Part shown: piece by piece, positions 1 through 11,100 of the stretch | How the letters are laid out: the number at the start of each line of letters is the position of its first letter | Position numbering within the stretch: position 1 is the stretch's first letter | DNA from: Harmothoe impar | Taxonomy: Eukaryota; Annelida; Polychaeta; Phyllodocida; Polynoidae | Direction: 5' to 3' | Length of the DNA stretch: 64,000 nucleotides | Assembly: GCA_947462335.1 (NCBI GenBank) | Contig: OX381707.1 | Coordinates: 86,859,606-86,923,605 of the forward strand | Position numbers and translations under genes: made by a program | The notes under the pieces: model-generated | What the model was told of the DNA's origin: nothing | Seen by the model: the letters and a program-made list of their open reading frames with translations, nothing else | Databases searched by the model: none

Positions 1-154
1 CTTAATGCTGACTATTCTAAACACTGAAAGCCAATTAGGCACTAGCATAGATTCTCACTTGAATTTGGTTCCTTACATGTCCAAAATAGGCAGTTTTAGG
101 GGTCATTACATTTTGTATGGGTAATAGTTGAGTAGTTCTAGCAACTGTCCACAT

Positions 155-281
155 TGGGGGAGTGGTTAGGACACAGGCAAATCAATACAAAGGTCCTGAC
201 TTCGAATCCATGCCAAGGATACATGATAAGCTAGAGAACCTTTGTATTTAATTGCCAGTGTCCTAACCACTCCCCCATTTC
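155..281. repeat. Hairpin-forming inverted repeat, tRNA-like loop
   Basis: Arms of about 42 bp (roughly 155-197 and 239-281) are near-perfect reverse complements beginning with a GGGGGAGTGGTTAGGACAC-type sequence. The left arm plus loop resembles part of a tRNA (an AGTGGTTAG A-box-like and a TTCGAATCC B-box-like segment). It may be a tRNA-derived fold-back element. No function is claimed. Confidence 0.5.
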
Positions 282-360
282 GGAAGTATAATGGAGGCCT
301 ATAACTGAAAGGTTCATGACCCCTAAACTCCAGTTTTCAGACATGACAGGAACCAGCTTC

Positions 361-485
<125 letters not shown>

Positions 486-3400
486 TTATGTATATTCTGG
501 CAATCTCTGGTACTAGGTCGTTGGGATTGGGGAAGCTGACTCAAAGCCTAAACGATTGTGGACTTGTGTGATAATGTAAATAGACTGCATCGAATTCCAG
601 ATAATGGTATTTAATGCAAAGCAATCCACGAGCTGTATTTGTGTGGATTATGGACCCACAGTGCAGCAACCTCATAAAGTATTCTGATGCGTTAATTGCA
701 TATTTTTTCAGATAAATGTCCAGGAAATAGTACACACTTGTACGAAGCAAAGGATGAAAAATAAAAGTGTGACCGGACAGAAAAACACCAAAATCTAGCT
801 AGAAAAGAAAGCCCTGCTAAGAGATATCATATAAACAGGACTTATTCATCAGAGAGAGAAGGACAGATACAGACAATGATACATAGAAAGAGACAGAGCC
901 AAACACAAACCAGAAGAATGAGACCAGCTGTGGGAGATGACACCCAGTGCTGAATAAACCCACACTTTTCATTCTTCCATGTGCTGACTCCACATTTAAT
1001 ACTGTTGTCTCCTACAGAAATGAGGCCTCCTTCATTAAAGCTGGAAGTATTTGCTGCAACTCTGTGTTTTATCTGAATGTAAAGAGTAATTAGTGCCTCT
1101 CCTGTCAGCCCTTCTAAACAATGTTTTGTTCTTGTTTCTTGCTCTCACTTATATTGTTGATTTAACTGAATAGGAAATAGCATCTCTATGCTGCTCTCTG
1201 CCATCACAGCTGTTCAAGCTGTTGGTGAACAACAAATGGTTTCATTTGCTAGGTGGCCCTTTGTTTTTTATGACATTACCATTATCAGAGGTATTTGCAC
1301 ATACTCAATTATGTTTTGTAATACTGGAGACGTTACACCTGTCTCAAGTAAAAATAAACCAACACCTTGACCCACTTAAATTGACCCAAACTCCACCTAA
1401 ACCCTGGCTTATTGGGAACAAATATGGGTTTATTGGTCACAAATAAACCCAGCAGCCATTTTATCCCGGGACTTGATGGCTCCGGTTTCCTTGTGGAATG
1501 CCCCTTATGACCCTAAAATAGGCTGGTAGGTCCCCTTATGAACTATAAAATAGGCTGGCGTGGACCCTCGTGACCTATATCCTAGGGGATTATGGCCTGT
1601 TTAGTGTAGATCCTTTTACCAGACCCTTAGGCTGAAGGGGTGGTGTTTGTTTGAGTTGGGCATCAAGTAAATCAAATGTACATTTGAAAGAACATATTTC
1701 CAAATGATTTAGTCATTAGAAGAGGTTTTTTTTGTCTTTAGGATAAAATTTGCCACATATGAGTTAGACTAGACTTTAGCGTGTATATGATATCAGCTGT
1801 CCTTGATCCTTTAAAGATGTCCTTAAGTAATCCATTAACAATTTGTGAAGAGTATTATCAATGGCAGCATGAAATTGTTACAATTCAAAAGGTTAAACTG
1901 AACACCTGGTCCTAACTTCCAAAGACTTCGATCCCTATTTGTAATTGCATGGCCGTCACTTTGAATTCTCTAAGCTCACTGAAACTCAACTGTGTCTTTA
2001 ACTCTTCAATGGCCAAGCACATCATTCCACTTGTTGGCATGACAAATGTTATTGCATCCCTGGTGAGCAACTAGCCAGTACTGCATTTAAGTATCATGCC
2101 ACCCCAATGGGCACTGCTGCAGGGTTGTATTACAAATGCATTGCATGTGAGTTACTTGACAGAGTTGCATGATGACAAGTGCATAACTCTTTAAAGCACT
2201 ATGTGGCCCTTAAAGGGTTGAATCTCCCAGGGCGTCAGTAATCCAGCCTAGCGTGCCTCAGATGCTGCTCTTATTGACACAAAGAACACAGTGCTTGTCA
2301 GATCGGGCGGACTTGGAGTCAATTAGAACAGTAAAGGGCAGTGATCTGCTTGGAAATTGAAAGTCTCAGGTGAAGTTTCAAGACAAAATTTATGCGAAGC
2401 AACATTCAAATTGTTGCACATGCTAGACAGATTGTGGGTTTTTGGTATAGACTTTAATGAAATCAATTTGTAGAAAAACAGTGTTCATGAGTTATATACA
2501 GAGACCATGCAGTTATGAAGAACTGTACATATATAAGAGACATGTGTAATGGAGACCACATGGTTACCTTAGTAACAGGCACATAGTGACCTTAATGAAG
2601 GATGTGTCCTGCTCTTAGCAGAATGCACAACTCTATATAATAGATGCTTGATGTAGCTGCTTGTGGAAGTGAGCCACACAAAATAGCTGCTTCATGCTCT
2701 GATAAAAATCAAATATTCTGCTTCCAGAAGCTTGTAAACCTTATTTTGCCCCGCTCTCCCCACCAAGGGCCCTTGTTTCATTATGCCCTAGGTACCACTA
2801 GCTGGCAATAAATTACACTTACAAGATGAATCAAATTACATTATAACGGTGCCTAAGTACTGCACATCATCTACTTCAGTTTGAAAGATCACCTATTTAT
2901 ACAGTTCTATCAAGTTGAATAAAGTCTATATGTATGTGTAATTTCTAGTAAAACCACAGAGGATAGTTTATCTAATCATATAGAAAGGAGCTATGACTGA
3001 ACACAACAAAATTTGATGGGTAATGTCAGAGATAATAAAGCAGACTAGGGATTTCCTTTCTCACAGAAGATTAACTCTCCAATTACGTACTATATAAGTA
3101 GACCCTCCAAGGCATCGCTGTCTAAATTGGCTAGTAAGTCATTTTGCTCTGGTGTATAGCCCTTGGCAACTTAGATTGTGGATAATGCTTTTTTAACTGG
3201 CCTGATGTGATTATGGCAGGAACGGTTGTCATGATTTATAGGCAATAAAATCTTATAACAGAGTGGACTGGGAATTGATGTAGTGATAGAGGGTATAAGA
3301 TGTACTGCCTTGCTAAGAAGGGAGGATAATGTTGATTAATACTTTACAGAAAAATTGGAAAGAAGGAAAAACATAGCGCATATATAATAGATTTAGTCTG

Positions 3401-3581
3401 GTGAGATAATTAAAGTGATTTTAGCACTAACTACTTTCGGTATACAATATAAAATAAAACCAATAATCAGCTGAATCTGTCAGTGTGGAAAAAGATGCCT
3501 GGTTTTAGAATGTTCTAGCTGACTGACCAGCTCTAACATGCACAGTAGTGACTCATTTAAACGCACTGACCCTCATAACTG

Positions 3582-4121
3582 TGTAGTTGGTCTCTTACTA
3601 CGTATGTAACACTTGAGTACAAAAACCAGACAAGGTAAATTAGACTGTAATATACGGCGACTTTATTATAGGAAACTCTTGGTGTATTATAGTACCAGGT
3701 ATAACCATCAGCTATACAAGAACAGTAACAGATATATAATACAGTAGGCAACCCTATAGCATAGAGTTAAGCCCGTGAGCACAGGGTGGTCATGTCACGA
3801 CAGTCCCAAACCTAACTGACTTCCAATGGGGAAGTAGCCGTCTTATATACAGTGCTGCGTAGCCACGTGACCGTACTAGCAGCGCCACCTGTTAGGTTTA
3901 GTTATGTAAAATGATTATGTAACAACTACCGACGGTAACCGAAGGTGGTACCGGTACACTACCATATAGATAACCGAACTAGAGGAGTCGGTGTATGTAA
4001 CGAACCGACGACACTAGTTATATGAATAAAACAGTTATTAAACACAATAGAACCGTGTTACATCTTATAACATACAATAGATATACAACGATAACGTTAG
4101 ACTTATAGTCAACCCGTTACA
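3582..4121 (-). repeat. 3' LTR of the gypsy element
   Basis: 540 bp, TGTAG...TTACA on the plus strand. It pairs with the LTR at 14975-15514 at about 99% identity (differences seen near the ttag/taag, cctaac/cctgac, cagtgc/cagcgc and accata/accgta positions). On the minus strand it has a TATATAAG box and an AATAAA signal, as expected for an LTR promoter and polyadenylation site. Confidence 0.95.
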
Positions 4122-4134
4122 CTACCCCCCTTAA
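4122..4134 (-). other. Polypurine tract
   Basis: Minus strand reads AAGGGGGGTAG directly before the TGTAACGGG start of the 3' LTR. This is the expected position and composition of the plus-strand primer of reverse transcription. Confidence 0.85.
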
Positions 4135-5052
4135 GAATGTAGGAAGGGCTGGTTTTATAATAATAATACCTCTTGGATACATTATACACCACGTATATCT
4201 ATTTATCAACAAGTAACATTTCTACTCATAGTAAAAACAGGCATACATACATGAACATACAAGTTAACATGTACATAACAGGTTATATCAACAGTATTGT
4301 CTTTGGTATGAAACCACAGTCCAGTAGGCACATGATATAAAAACTGTCCAACTGATAGTCCTAGACTAGTATCAGTTAAATAGAAAAAGCACCAATAACC
4401 ACCTTGGAAACCCAACACATCACCTACTACGTTCAGCAATGGTGTGAATCCGTGTGGAGTTAGTGTCCTTATATATAAATAATAGAACTATAATAGTTCT
4501 CACTTCCTTTGGCGAAGAAAAGTTTATAGATGGAACTATAGTAGTTCCCACTTCCTTTGGCGTAGAAAAGTTTATATATAAAAATCCATAATAGCGTATC
4601 CTAATTAAGGTGGGATAGGTCGTCATCCTTATTAGGGTTGGTACTCCAGTACCTAGCAGTTTATGGTGGTAGAGATGGATAGAGTCCAGCACCGGCATAG
4701 TGCTTCAATCTCTTGTGAAATATAAATATAAAAAGGTAGGTCCGTGCCTCCCTATAAATAATTATCACAGGAGGATGATCCATATAATAGTTATAGGTCA
4801 CAATAGTAGAAAGTGACCACAGGATCAGGAGCCCTGGACAGTAGTAGAGAACCGACGGTTGTGGCTTAGTAGTAAACCACGGTTGAAGACATCAGGCTGC
4901 TTCCAGTGTGGTGGCAGTAGAGACTAGGTTAAGTCACGACAGCACCGTCGGTCTGCTTCGGTTGTCCAGGGGCGTGTAGCTGCGTCGAGGGTTTACTTTT
5001 ACCTCCGGGGGGCGGAACAGTGCACCCCAGAGGGCCTGACAGGGGACCATCC
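4135..5052 (-). other. Untranslated 3' region of the element
   Basis: About 900 bp between the stop of the accessory ORF and the polypurine tract. No convincing coding region. It holds two imperfect direct repeats of about 50 bp (around 4486-4535 and 4536-4585) containing the block CACTTCCTTTGGCG. Confidence 0.6.
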
Positions 5053-7464
5053 TTAGGTGTCCATAGGGACACCACCGGATGGCTTTCCTTCCCCATCAGG
5101 ACTTCCTCCAGGAGGGGCCTCCGTGGCGCAAACCACAGTAGCCTCCACCTGGAGAGGAAGGGCTCCACCTGTAGCATCCGAGTGGGTACTCGGCGCCACA
5201 GTAGGCTCCCCGCCACTGACCACCCGGGTAGAGTGTGCCATGAACGAGAATGGCATCTCATACCTGGGTTGGTGTACTGACAGTACTGGGGTCACAGGAG
5301 GAGCAGGCCTTGCGGCAAGCCCCAACCTAGACTGGAGATCTGGAAAACCAGTTCTCTCCCACTCTGTCAGCTTTAGCCCGAATTGTCGGAAGAACTTGGC
5401 GTCACAAGTTGTCAACCTTGATTCAAGCTGCTCGATCGTAGCCCTCCAGAGGGCATGATGTTGTTCCAGATTTGCCTCACGCTCGGCAAGGATTCTGGTT
5501 CCTTCAGCGACCCAAGCTTTTCCCTCCCGGATAGCCTGTTCTCTGAGCAGTTTGTACTGCTCAAAGTAGGACTTCTCCAAGAAAGAAACCTGAAACTGGA
5601 GTAGCTTACTTGCGTTTTCAGCCATTTTTGCTCTGTAGCACTCAAATTCGGGGACTAGAGTGTCAGAGAAACCAGCATCATAGGTAGGTCTGTCTCCGGG
5701 CAACACAGGTAACCCTGCTAGCCCATCGTCAACAGCCCTATGCTCAGGGTCTGGAGTCACCTCGTCATCCCTTACGGGGTCAGAGGTTGCTCCGTGCTGA
5801 GGTGGAGCAGTCGGCTGGGCTGACGCCCCATCCGGCTGTTGTACCTCTATCTGGTCAGCGTCACTGACAGGTGAGACACCCTCCTGTGTAGCCAAAGCTT
5901 TCTTTTGCTTCTGGCTCCACTTGGACTGCTTGACATAGTCAGCAGCAACCTGACCCGCCTGCTCGTCACCCAATGAGTTCTGAACAATAGCCAGTGCATC
6001 ACCCAGTTTCTGTCTCTCCTGCCGGGGCAGTTGGTGAGCAACAGGGGGCAATGCAACCGAAGACACCGTGACGGTACCGACGGTTTGGCTACTGTCGACC
6101 TTGGATGTTACCGTGGCTGTGGTGGCCCGTTTCTTCGCAGGTTCACGGCGGGAACGGTCACGCCCACCTTTGGTATCATCCTTGGATGACCGGCGGCCCC
6201 TTTTCAGATCTTTCTTCTTAGGAGGGGTATCCTTTCTTACAGTGGGCATCGGAATTTCTGTATCTGGCCCGAGATCGGTTTGTTCGCACTTGGCGCCCTT
6301 ACACAATCTCTCCCAGTCAGCTTCCGTGAGGTAATTCCACTGTTTAAGTCTGTTGGTACGCCACTTATAGTGTAGATTACCTACACGTTTGTGGCACCCC
6401 CAGACCTTCAGTGCTGCCTCAACTCCACGACTAATAGTGCGCTTGTGAACGCCCTTATTGTCGCAAAGATGCCTCACCAAATCTGCCCTCCGTTGGCAAC
6501 GGAATAGCTCGCCGTCACTGTACTCAGGGCAGGAGGTCGATGAACTCCCACTCACACAGTACAAGTAGGGACGCACATTCATGTGCTTTTCTACTAAATG
6601 ACGGGCAAACTTGAGCAGGTTTGGCCACCGCTTTGCTGCTGTAGCAGTCCCTTTCAGGCGCTGACAGCGAACATACGGGCAGGGATCCCCTGGCACGTAG
6701 TTCCTCCAAGCATATTTCAGCTTGGAGCGGCATGACTTGTTGACATTCGGTTTCTTCCCTTCCAACACTGCTCTGATGTACACTAGGTACCAGTCAATGG
6801 GGTGGGAGTCACCGGTCAGCCAGTCTTCGTCATCCGAACCTTCTGTCGTATGAGGAGGCGGAAGAGCCATTTTGCCATTTTCCTGAACTAGGTCAGCAAG
6901 GCTCAGGTTCTTCCGGTCCTCGTCATCGAGACTCAGGGTCAAACGAACGTGCGCTGCCTTGGCGCGGAGGCGGCGATTGGCCCTGCTCTCTGCGACAGAC
7001 CATCCTTCGGCTTCCGCCTTGGACACTCTATCAGCAATAGCTTTGAGCCTATCTGCCTCAGTAGGTGCGACCTCTTCGGTAGCAGGAGTTTCAGGGGAAG
7101 ATACAATCCTCCTCTTTGGTCTCCGCTTCCGTTTGGTCTTGACACGAACCGTGGACCCGTCTGATGAATCACCATCAGAGACCGCCGGTTCAGTTGTCAC
7201 TACACCGTCGGGCTTCGGAGAAGATCCCCCAGCAGGGTTCTCCTCCTGGTTGGTATTACTACCACCCAGACCAGGTTCTGTTTTCGGAACAACATCACCC
7301 GACCCCTCAGGGTTAGGTTCTGCTGGTACCGAAGCCGAGCCTGTACCGACGGTTGGAGCACTGGTGGTGTCCATTTCCGTGTCAGACTCGAGAACCCGGT
7401 CTTCCCCGTCGGAGACTTCAGCCTTCTCCGGGGCCGTGCATTTGCCATCTACACGGGCCATCAT
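5053..7464 (-). CDS. Accessory ORF3 of the retroelement, putative nuclear Zn-finger protein
   Basis: 803 residues, same strand as pol and downstream of it, where some gypsy elements carry env. There is no signal peptide or membrane segment. The N-terminal 100 residues are acidic and Ser/Pro/Gly-rich. Residues 109-119 are a strong basic nuclear-localisation-like stretch (KTKRKRRPKRR). Residues 262-294 have a C-x4-C-x21-H-x4-H spacing like a C2H2 finger, and Cys/His-rich sequence follows to about 340 (Cys303, 312, 323, 334; His332, 340). A second basic region lies near 410-450. Residues about 640-740 look alpha-helical or coiled-coil. It has a promoter-like region just upstream and is intact despite the lesions in gag and RT. 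I do not recognise the family. A DNA- or RNA-binding regulator is inference; it could also be a captured host gene. Confidence 0.8.
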   Translation of the reverse strand: MMARVDGKCTAPEKAEVSDGEDRVLESDTEMDTTSAPTVGTGSASVPAEPNPEGSGDVVPKTEPGLGGSNTNQEENPAGGSSPKPDGVVTTEPAVSDGDSSDGSTVRVKTKRKRRPKRRIVSSPETPATEEVAPTEADRLKAIADRVSKAEAEGWSVAESRANRRLRAKAAHVRLTLSLDDEDRKNLSLADLVQENGKMALPPPHTTEGSDDEDWLTGDSHPIDWYLVYIRAVLEGKKPNVNKSCRSKLKYAWRNYVPGDPCPYVRCQRLKGTATAAKRWPNLLKFARHLVEKHMNVRPYLYCVSGSSSTSCPEYSDGELFRCQRRADLVRHLCDNKGVHKRTISRGVEAALKVWGCHKRVGNLHYKWRTNRLKQWNYLTEADWERLCKGAKCEQTDLGPDTEIPMPTVRKDTPPKKKDLKRGRRSSKDDTKGGRDRSRREPAKKRATTATVTSKVDSSQTVGTVTVSSVALPPVAHQLPRQERQKLGDALAIVQNSLGDEQAGQVAADYVKQSKWSQKQKKALATQEGVSPVSDADQIEVQQPDGASAQPTAPPQHGATSDPVRDDEVTPDPEHRAVDDGLAGLPVLPGDRPTYDAGFSDTLVPEFECYRAKMAENASKLLQFQVSFLEKSYFEQYKLLREQAIREGKAWVAEGTRILAEREANLEQHHALWRATIEQLESRLTTCDAKFFRQFGLKLTEWERTGFPDLQSRLGLAARPAPPVTPVLSVHQPRYEMPFSFMAHSTRVVSGGEPTVAPSTHSDATGGALPLQVEATVVCATEAPPGGSPDGEGKPSGGVPMDT

Positions 7465-7633
7465 ACCGCTAGCTCAGGCGTAGGTGAACCTCACGGTTCA
7501 CTCACCCGAGCCTTTAGTAGGACAGCCAGTAAACAATAGTGTAGGTACTGCCGGGCAGACCTAGGCACCACTGATCAACACGTTACCCTACGGGCAAACG
7601 TGCTGATCTGAAGAAGCCTGGCTGCGTGTGGGG

Positions 7634-7690
7634 CTTATATACCCCACCCGTCTCCCGTGACCCCGCCCCTTGACCGGCTTTTCAGCCAAT
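7634..7690 (-). promoter_or_regulatory. Internal Pol II promoter for ORF3
   Basis: On the minus strand, in order: a CCAAT box (reverse ATTGG, plus strand 7686-7690), a GC box GGGGCGGGG (7661-7669), and a TATA box TATATAAG (7634-7641). The predicted start is near 7605, about 140 nt before the ORF3 ATG at 7464. Spacing is that of a classical TATA promoter. A GTGAGT donor-like site lies in the leader at about 7500-7505. The rest of 7465-8145, between pol and ORF3, shows no other gene. Confidence 0.65.
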
Positions 7691-8145
7691 CAGGGGTCGC
7701 GTCTCCAAGACGCGCCGAGGTGACCCAATTTCTCACGGCTCATTTGGCGGGAGAAATCGATCAGGTGACGCGGGCAGCGCCCTTCCCACGCCTGGCATAT
7801 CCGACGGTGGGAACACTCACTTGTTGTTTACATTTTCATGGCAGAGCCACAGGATAACCCGGGAATGATGTACCAGCGTTAGAGGACATACACAGCAGCG
7901 TGTTACTAAGCAATATGTGGTCAAAACTAATCCCATACTTAGAATTAATCGGCAAAGCCAGCCACCCGCCCTGAACACGTGCTTTTCTACCTCCAACGGA
8001 TAGCCACACCGGATAACCCTTCTCTTCTCGTTGTGTTTTGGTGATCGAGTACCGGGCCAATGACCACCGGCCCAGTACGGAACTGTCCATGGAAATTTAA
8101 TGAAGCCAGCAGCTAAATGTCGTCAACAAGGTAAGAAAAAAATGT

Positions 8146-11100
8146 TTACACAATTTTATCTCGCTCTCTGACACGTGTACTCCTCCGTAGACCTTGTACC
8201 GGTATGTCCAGCAATGATGAAACCGGAGGTATCACCTTGCTTTGTTTACCGGTGTCCAGGGTTAGTCCTTTACGCACAGCTGACCCTTTTTTACGAGGCC
8301 TACCGCGCTTGGGCTTGGTAACACACGACTGCGGTTCAATCGGTAATTTCCTAGGACGACCCCTTCTCCGTGCTACCGTCGGTACCGACGGTATGACCGT
8401 TGGTCCTGCCTTCGGTATCTTCGGTAGCTCAGGGTCGGTTGGTGCTGGTACTCGACCAGCACCGAGGGAATCTTCACTGTCATCTATATATGGAACTCCA
8501 TACCAAGGTCGGAGTCTAGCCACATGTGATTTAGTGAGAGTCCCTTTTTGCAAACGTATTACTACAGTAGTTTCACTCACCACCATAGTAACCGTATGCG
8601 GACCATCCCAGGAGTACAGGGTCTTGACTTTGGAATTAGGTGTGCTAAATCTCGCGACCTTATCCCCCACCTTGAATTGGCAGAGTTTAAGGCCCGTGTC
8701 ATAGCCCACCTTCTGCAAACTAGCAGATCTTTCCAAGTTGTCCCTCACTACTCCATAGGACTCGCGTAATGATTGTCGAAGTGATTCAACAAACATCACT
8801 GTGCAGGGTTGCTCGAGCTGGTGTCCCTGCACGCCATAGACCATGTCACTTGGCATGACTATGTCTTCACCCATTACGAGCATATTAGGCGTACAGCCCG
8901 TCGACGCATGTTCGGTAGCATTGTAAGCATGGGAGATATAGCGAGCGTGCTCATCCCAATCATCCCGGTGCTCATTAACCATTGTCTTGAGACATTGGAT
9001 TAACGTCCGATTGAAACGTTCCACCATACCGTCCGACTGAGGTCGATAGGAGTTCGTATGCGTCTTGCAGATGTGTATTTTACTACACAGTTCTGCCCAC
9101 AGTCGAGATTCAAACTCGCTACCCTGGTCGGAGTGAAGCATTAAAGGACCTCCCCACGTGAGGATCCAATTCTCGAAAAGTGCTTCCGCGCAGGTAACAG
9201 CTGTATGATTTACCAACGGATATACCTGGACATACTTGGTATAGTAGTCCTGTACCACCATCATACAGGTATTCCCACGGGGGGTCGTGTTAAAACCACT
9301 AATGATATCAACAGCGATCCGGGCAAATCGAACACCGAATAGCTCTTGACTTAGAGGTAGTTTACCGATACCAGGTCCAGGCTTTGATAAACAGCATTGG
9401 GGACATTGCTTCACCCAACGCCGTATGTCCAAAGTCATACCAGGCCAGTAATATCTACTCTTAATCTTTGCCTCAGTTCGTTGTCTGCCAAAGTGTGCTG
9501 AAGTTCGGTGGCCATGACAGTAATTGAGCAACTGAAGTCTGAGTGACAAAGGCACTACAGATTGAGCTGTTCTCTTCCTGCCAGGTTGCACCCTCAAGCG
9601 GCACAATACACTGTTCCGTATAAAAAGATTATCCCACTGCGCTAACAGTTGTCTAACTTCTTTACATTCCAGCGAAAGTGCGGGGCGAACAGGCTTGGAC
9701 AGGCCCAACAACTTCAAGGAGTACACCCTCGAAATAGCCGGATCTGCAAGCTGCTCATCCTTCAAGTGATTTAACGTCCAGTTAGGAACTTTCGCACCCA
9801 CAGACGCAATCACTGCATTGTGAGACCCACAGTCTCGGCAATCTACACGGTGACAGTTCCGGATAGGATAGCGGGACAAGCTGTCCGCATTCACATGATC
9901 TACTCCACTCCTGTGTATGATATGCTCATTCGTCATGCCAAACTCAGAGAGGTGGTTCAACCATCTACCCATCATCCCCTCAGCGTCCTTGAAGTTAAGG
10001 AGCCACTGCAGAGATGAATGATCTGTCCGTACGAGATAATTCCCACCATATAGGAAATGTCTGTACTTCTTTGTGTAAACCACCACTGCCAAGAGTTCAC
10101 GCTTGGTTGTGCAGTAGTTACGTTGTGTTTTGCTTAGACTGTTGGACGAAAATGCCAGCGGCACTTCTCGCCCATCCTGGATCTGCGACAAGGCAGCACC
10201 AATACTTGTATTAGAAGCATCAGTGTCCAAGATGAACTTACCAACAGGTGCAGGGTAGTGCAAAACAGGTGTTTCTAAGAAGAGTCTCTTTAACTCACTG
10301 AAAGACTGTTCTGCGGCCGGAGACCAGACTATTTTAGCCTTAGCCTTCTTCTCTCCAATCATCAGCTCTTGTAAGGGAGCTGCGACTCTCGAGAATCCAG
10401 GTATAAAATCTCTGTAGTATGAACAAAACCCGATGAAAGAGCGTATCTTCTTCGTGTCCATCGGACGAGGCCAGTTCTGTACCACTTCGATCTTATGAGG
10501 ATCAGCCATGATGCCATGTTCAGAAACAATTCTACCTAGGTATTCAACTGATTTCCTAAAAAGCTTGCACTTTGAAGGTTTCGATTTCAGACCATATGAT
10601 AAGATGCGTTTCAGCACAGCTTGGAGGTTCTGTAGAGTGGCACCGAAGACGATGATGTCTTCCAAGTATACTAGGCACTTTTTCCAAAGTAAACCCCGTA
10701 ACATGGTTTCCATCATTGCCTCAAAGGTTGCCGGGGCATTGCATAGCCCAAATGGCATGATGTTGAACTCAAATAGTCCCATATGGGTAGAAAAAGCGGT
10801 TTTTTCTCGGTCCCGGGGGTCCATGCCGATCTGCCAATAACCAGATTGTAAATCTAGTGTACAGAACCATTTCGCCCCACCCAGAGATTCCACACATTCA
10901 TCTATCCGAGGTAGAGGATATGCATTCTTCCTAGTGAGTCCGTTCAACTTCCTATAGTCGATGCAAAATCGACAGGAACCATCCTTCTTGGTGACCATCA
11001 CCACAGGACTTGACCATGGACTCTCGCTAGGTTGAATCACATCTTCATCCAACATCTTTTCTACCTCAGCCTCCATAGCACTTTTTTTAGCCATGGGTAA

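Noticed and set aside
5057..5458. Plus-strand ORFs inside the retroelement (also 6959-7483, 8204-8704, 13651-14193)
   Set aside because: Antisense shadows of ORF3, pol and gag without recognisable domains.
5053..7464. ORF3 as an envelope gene
   Set aside because: No signal peptide, membrane segment or fusion-peptide-like stretch. It is highly charged, with NLS-like clusters.
7836..8090. 84-codon minus-strand ORF between pol and ORF3
   Set aside because: No recognisable features; lies in the promoter-proximal spacer. An additional small gene could not be supported.
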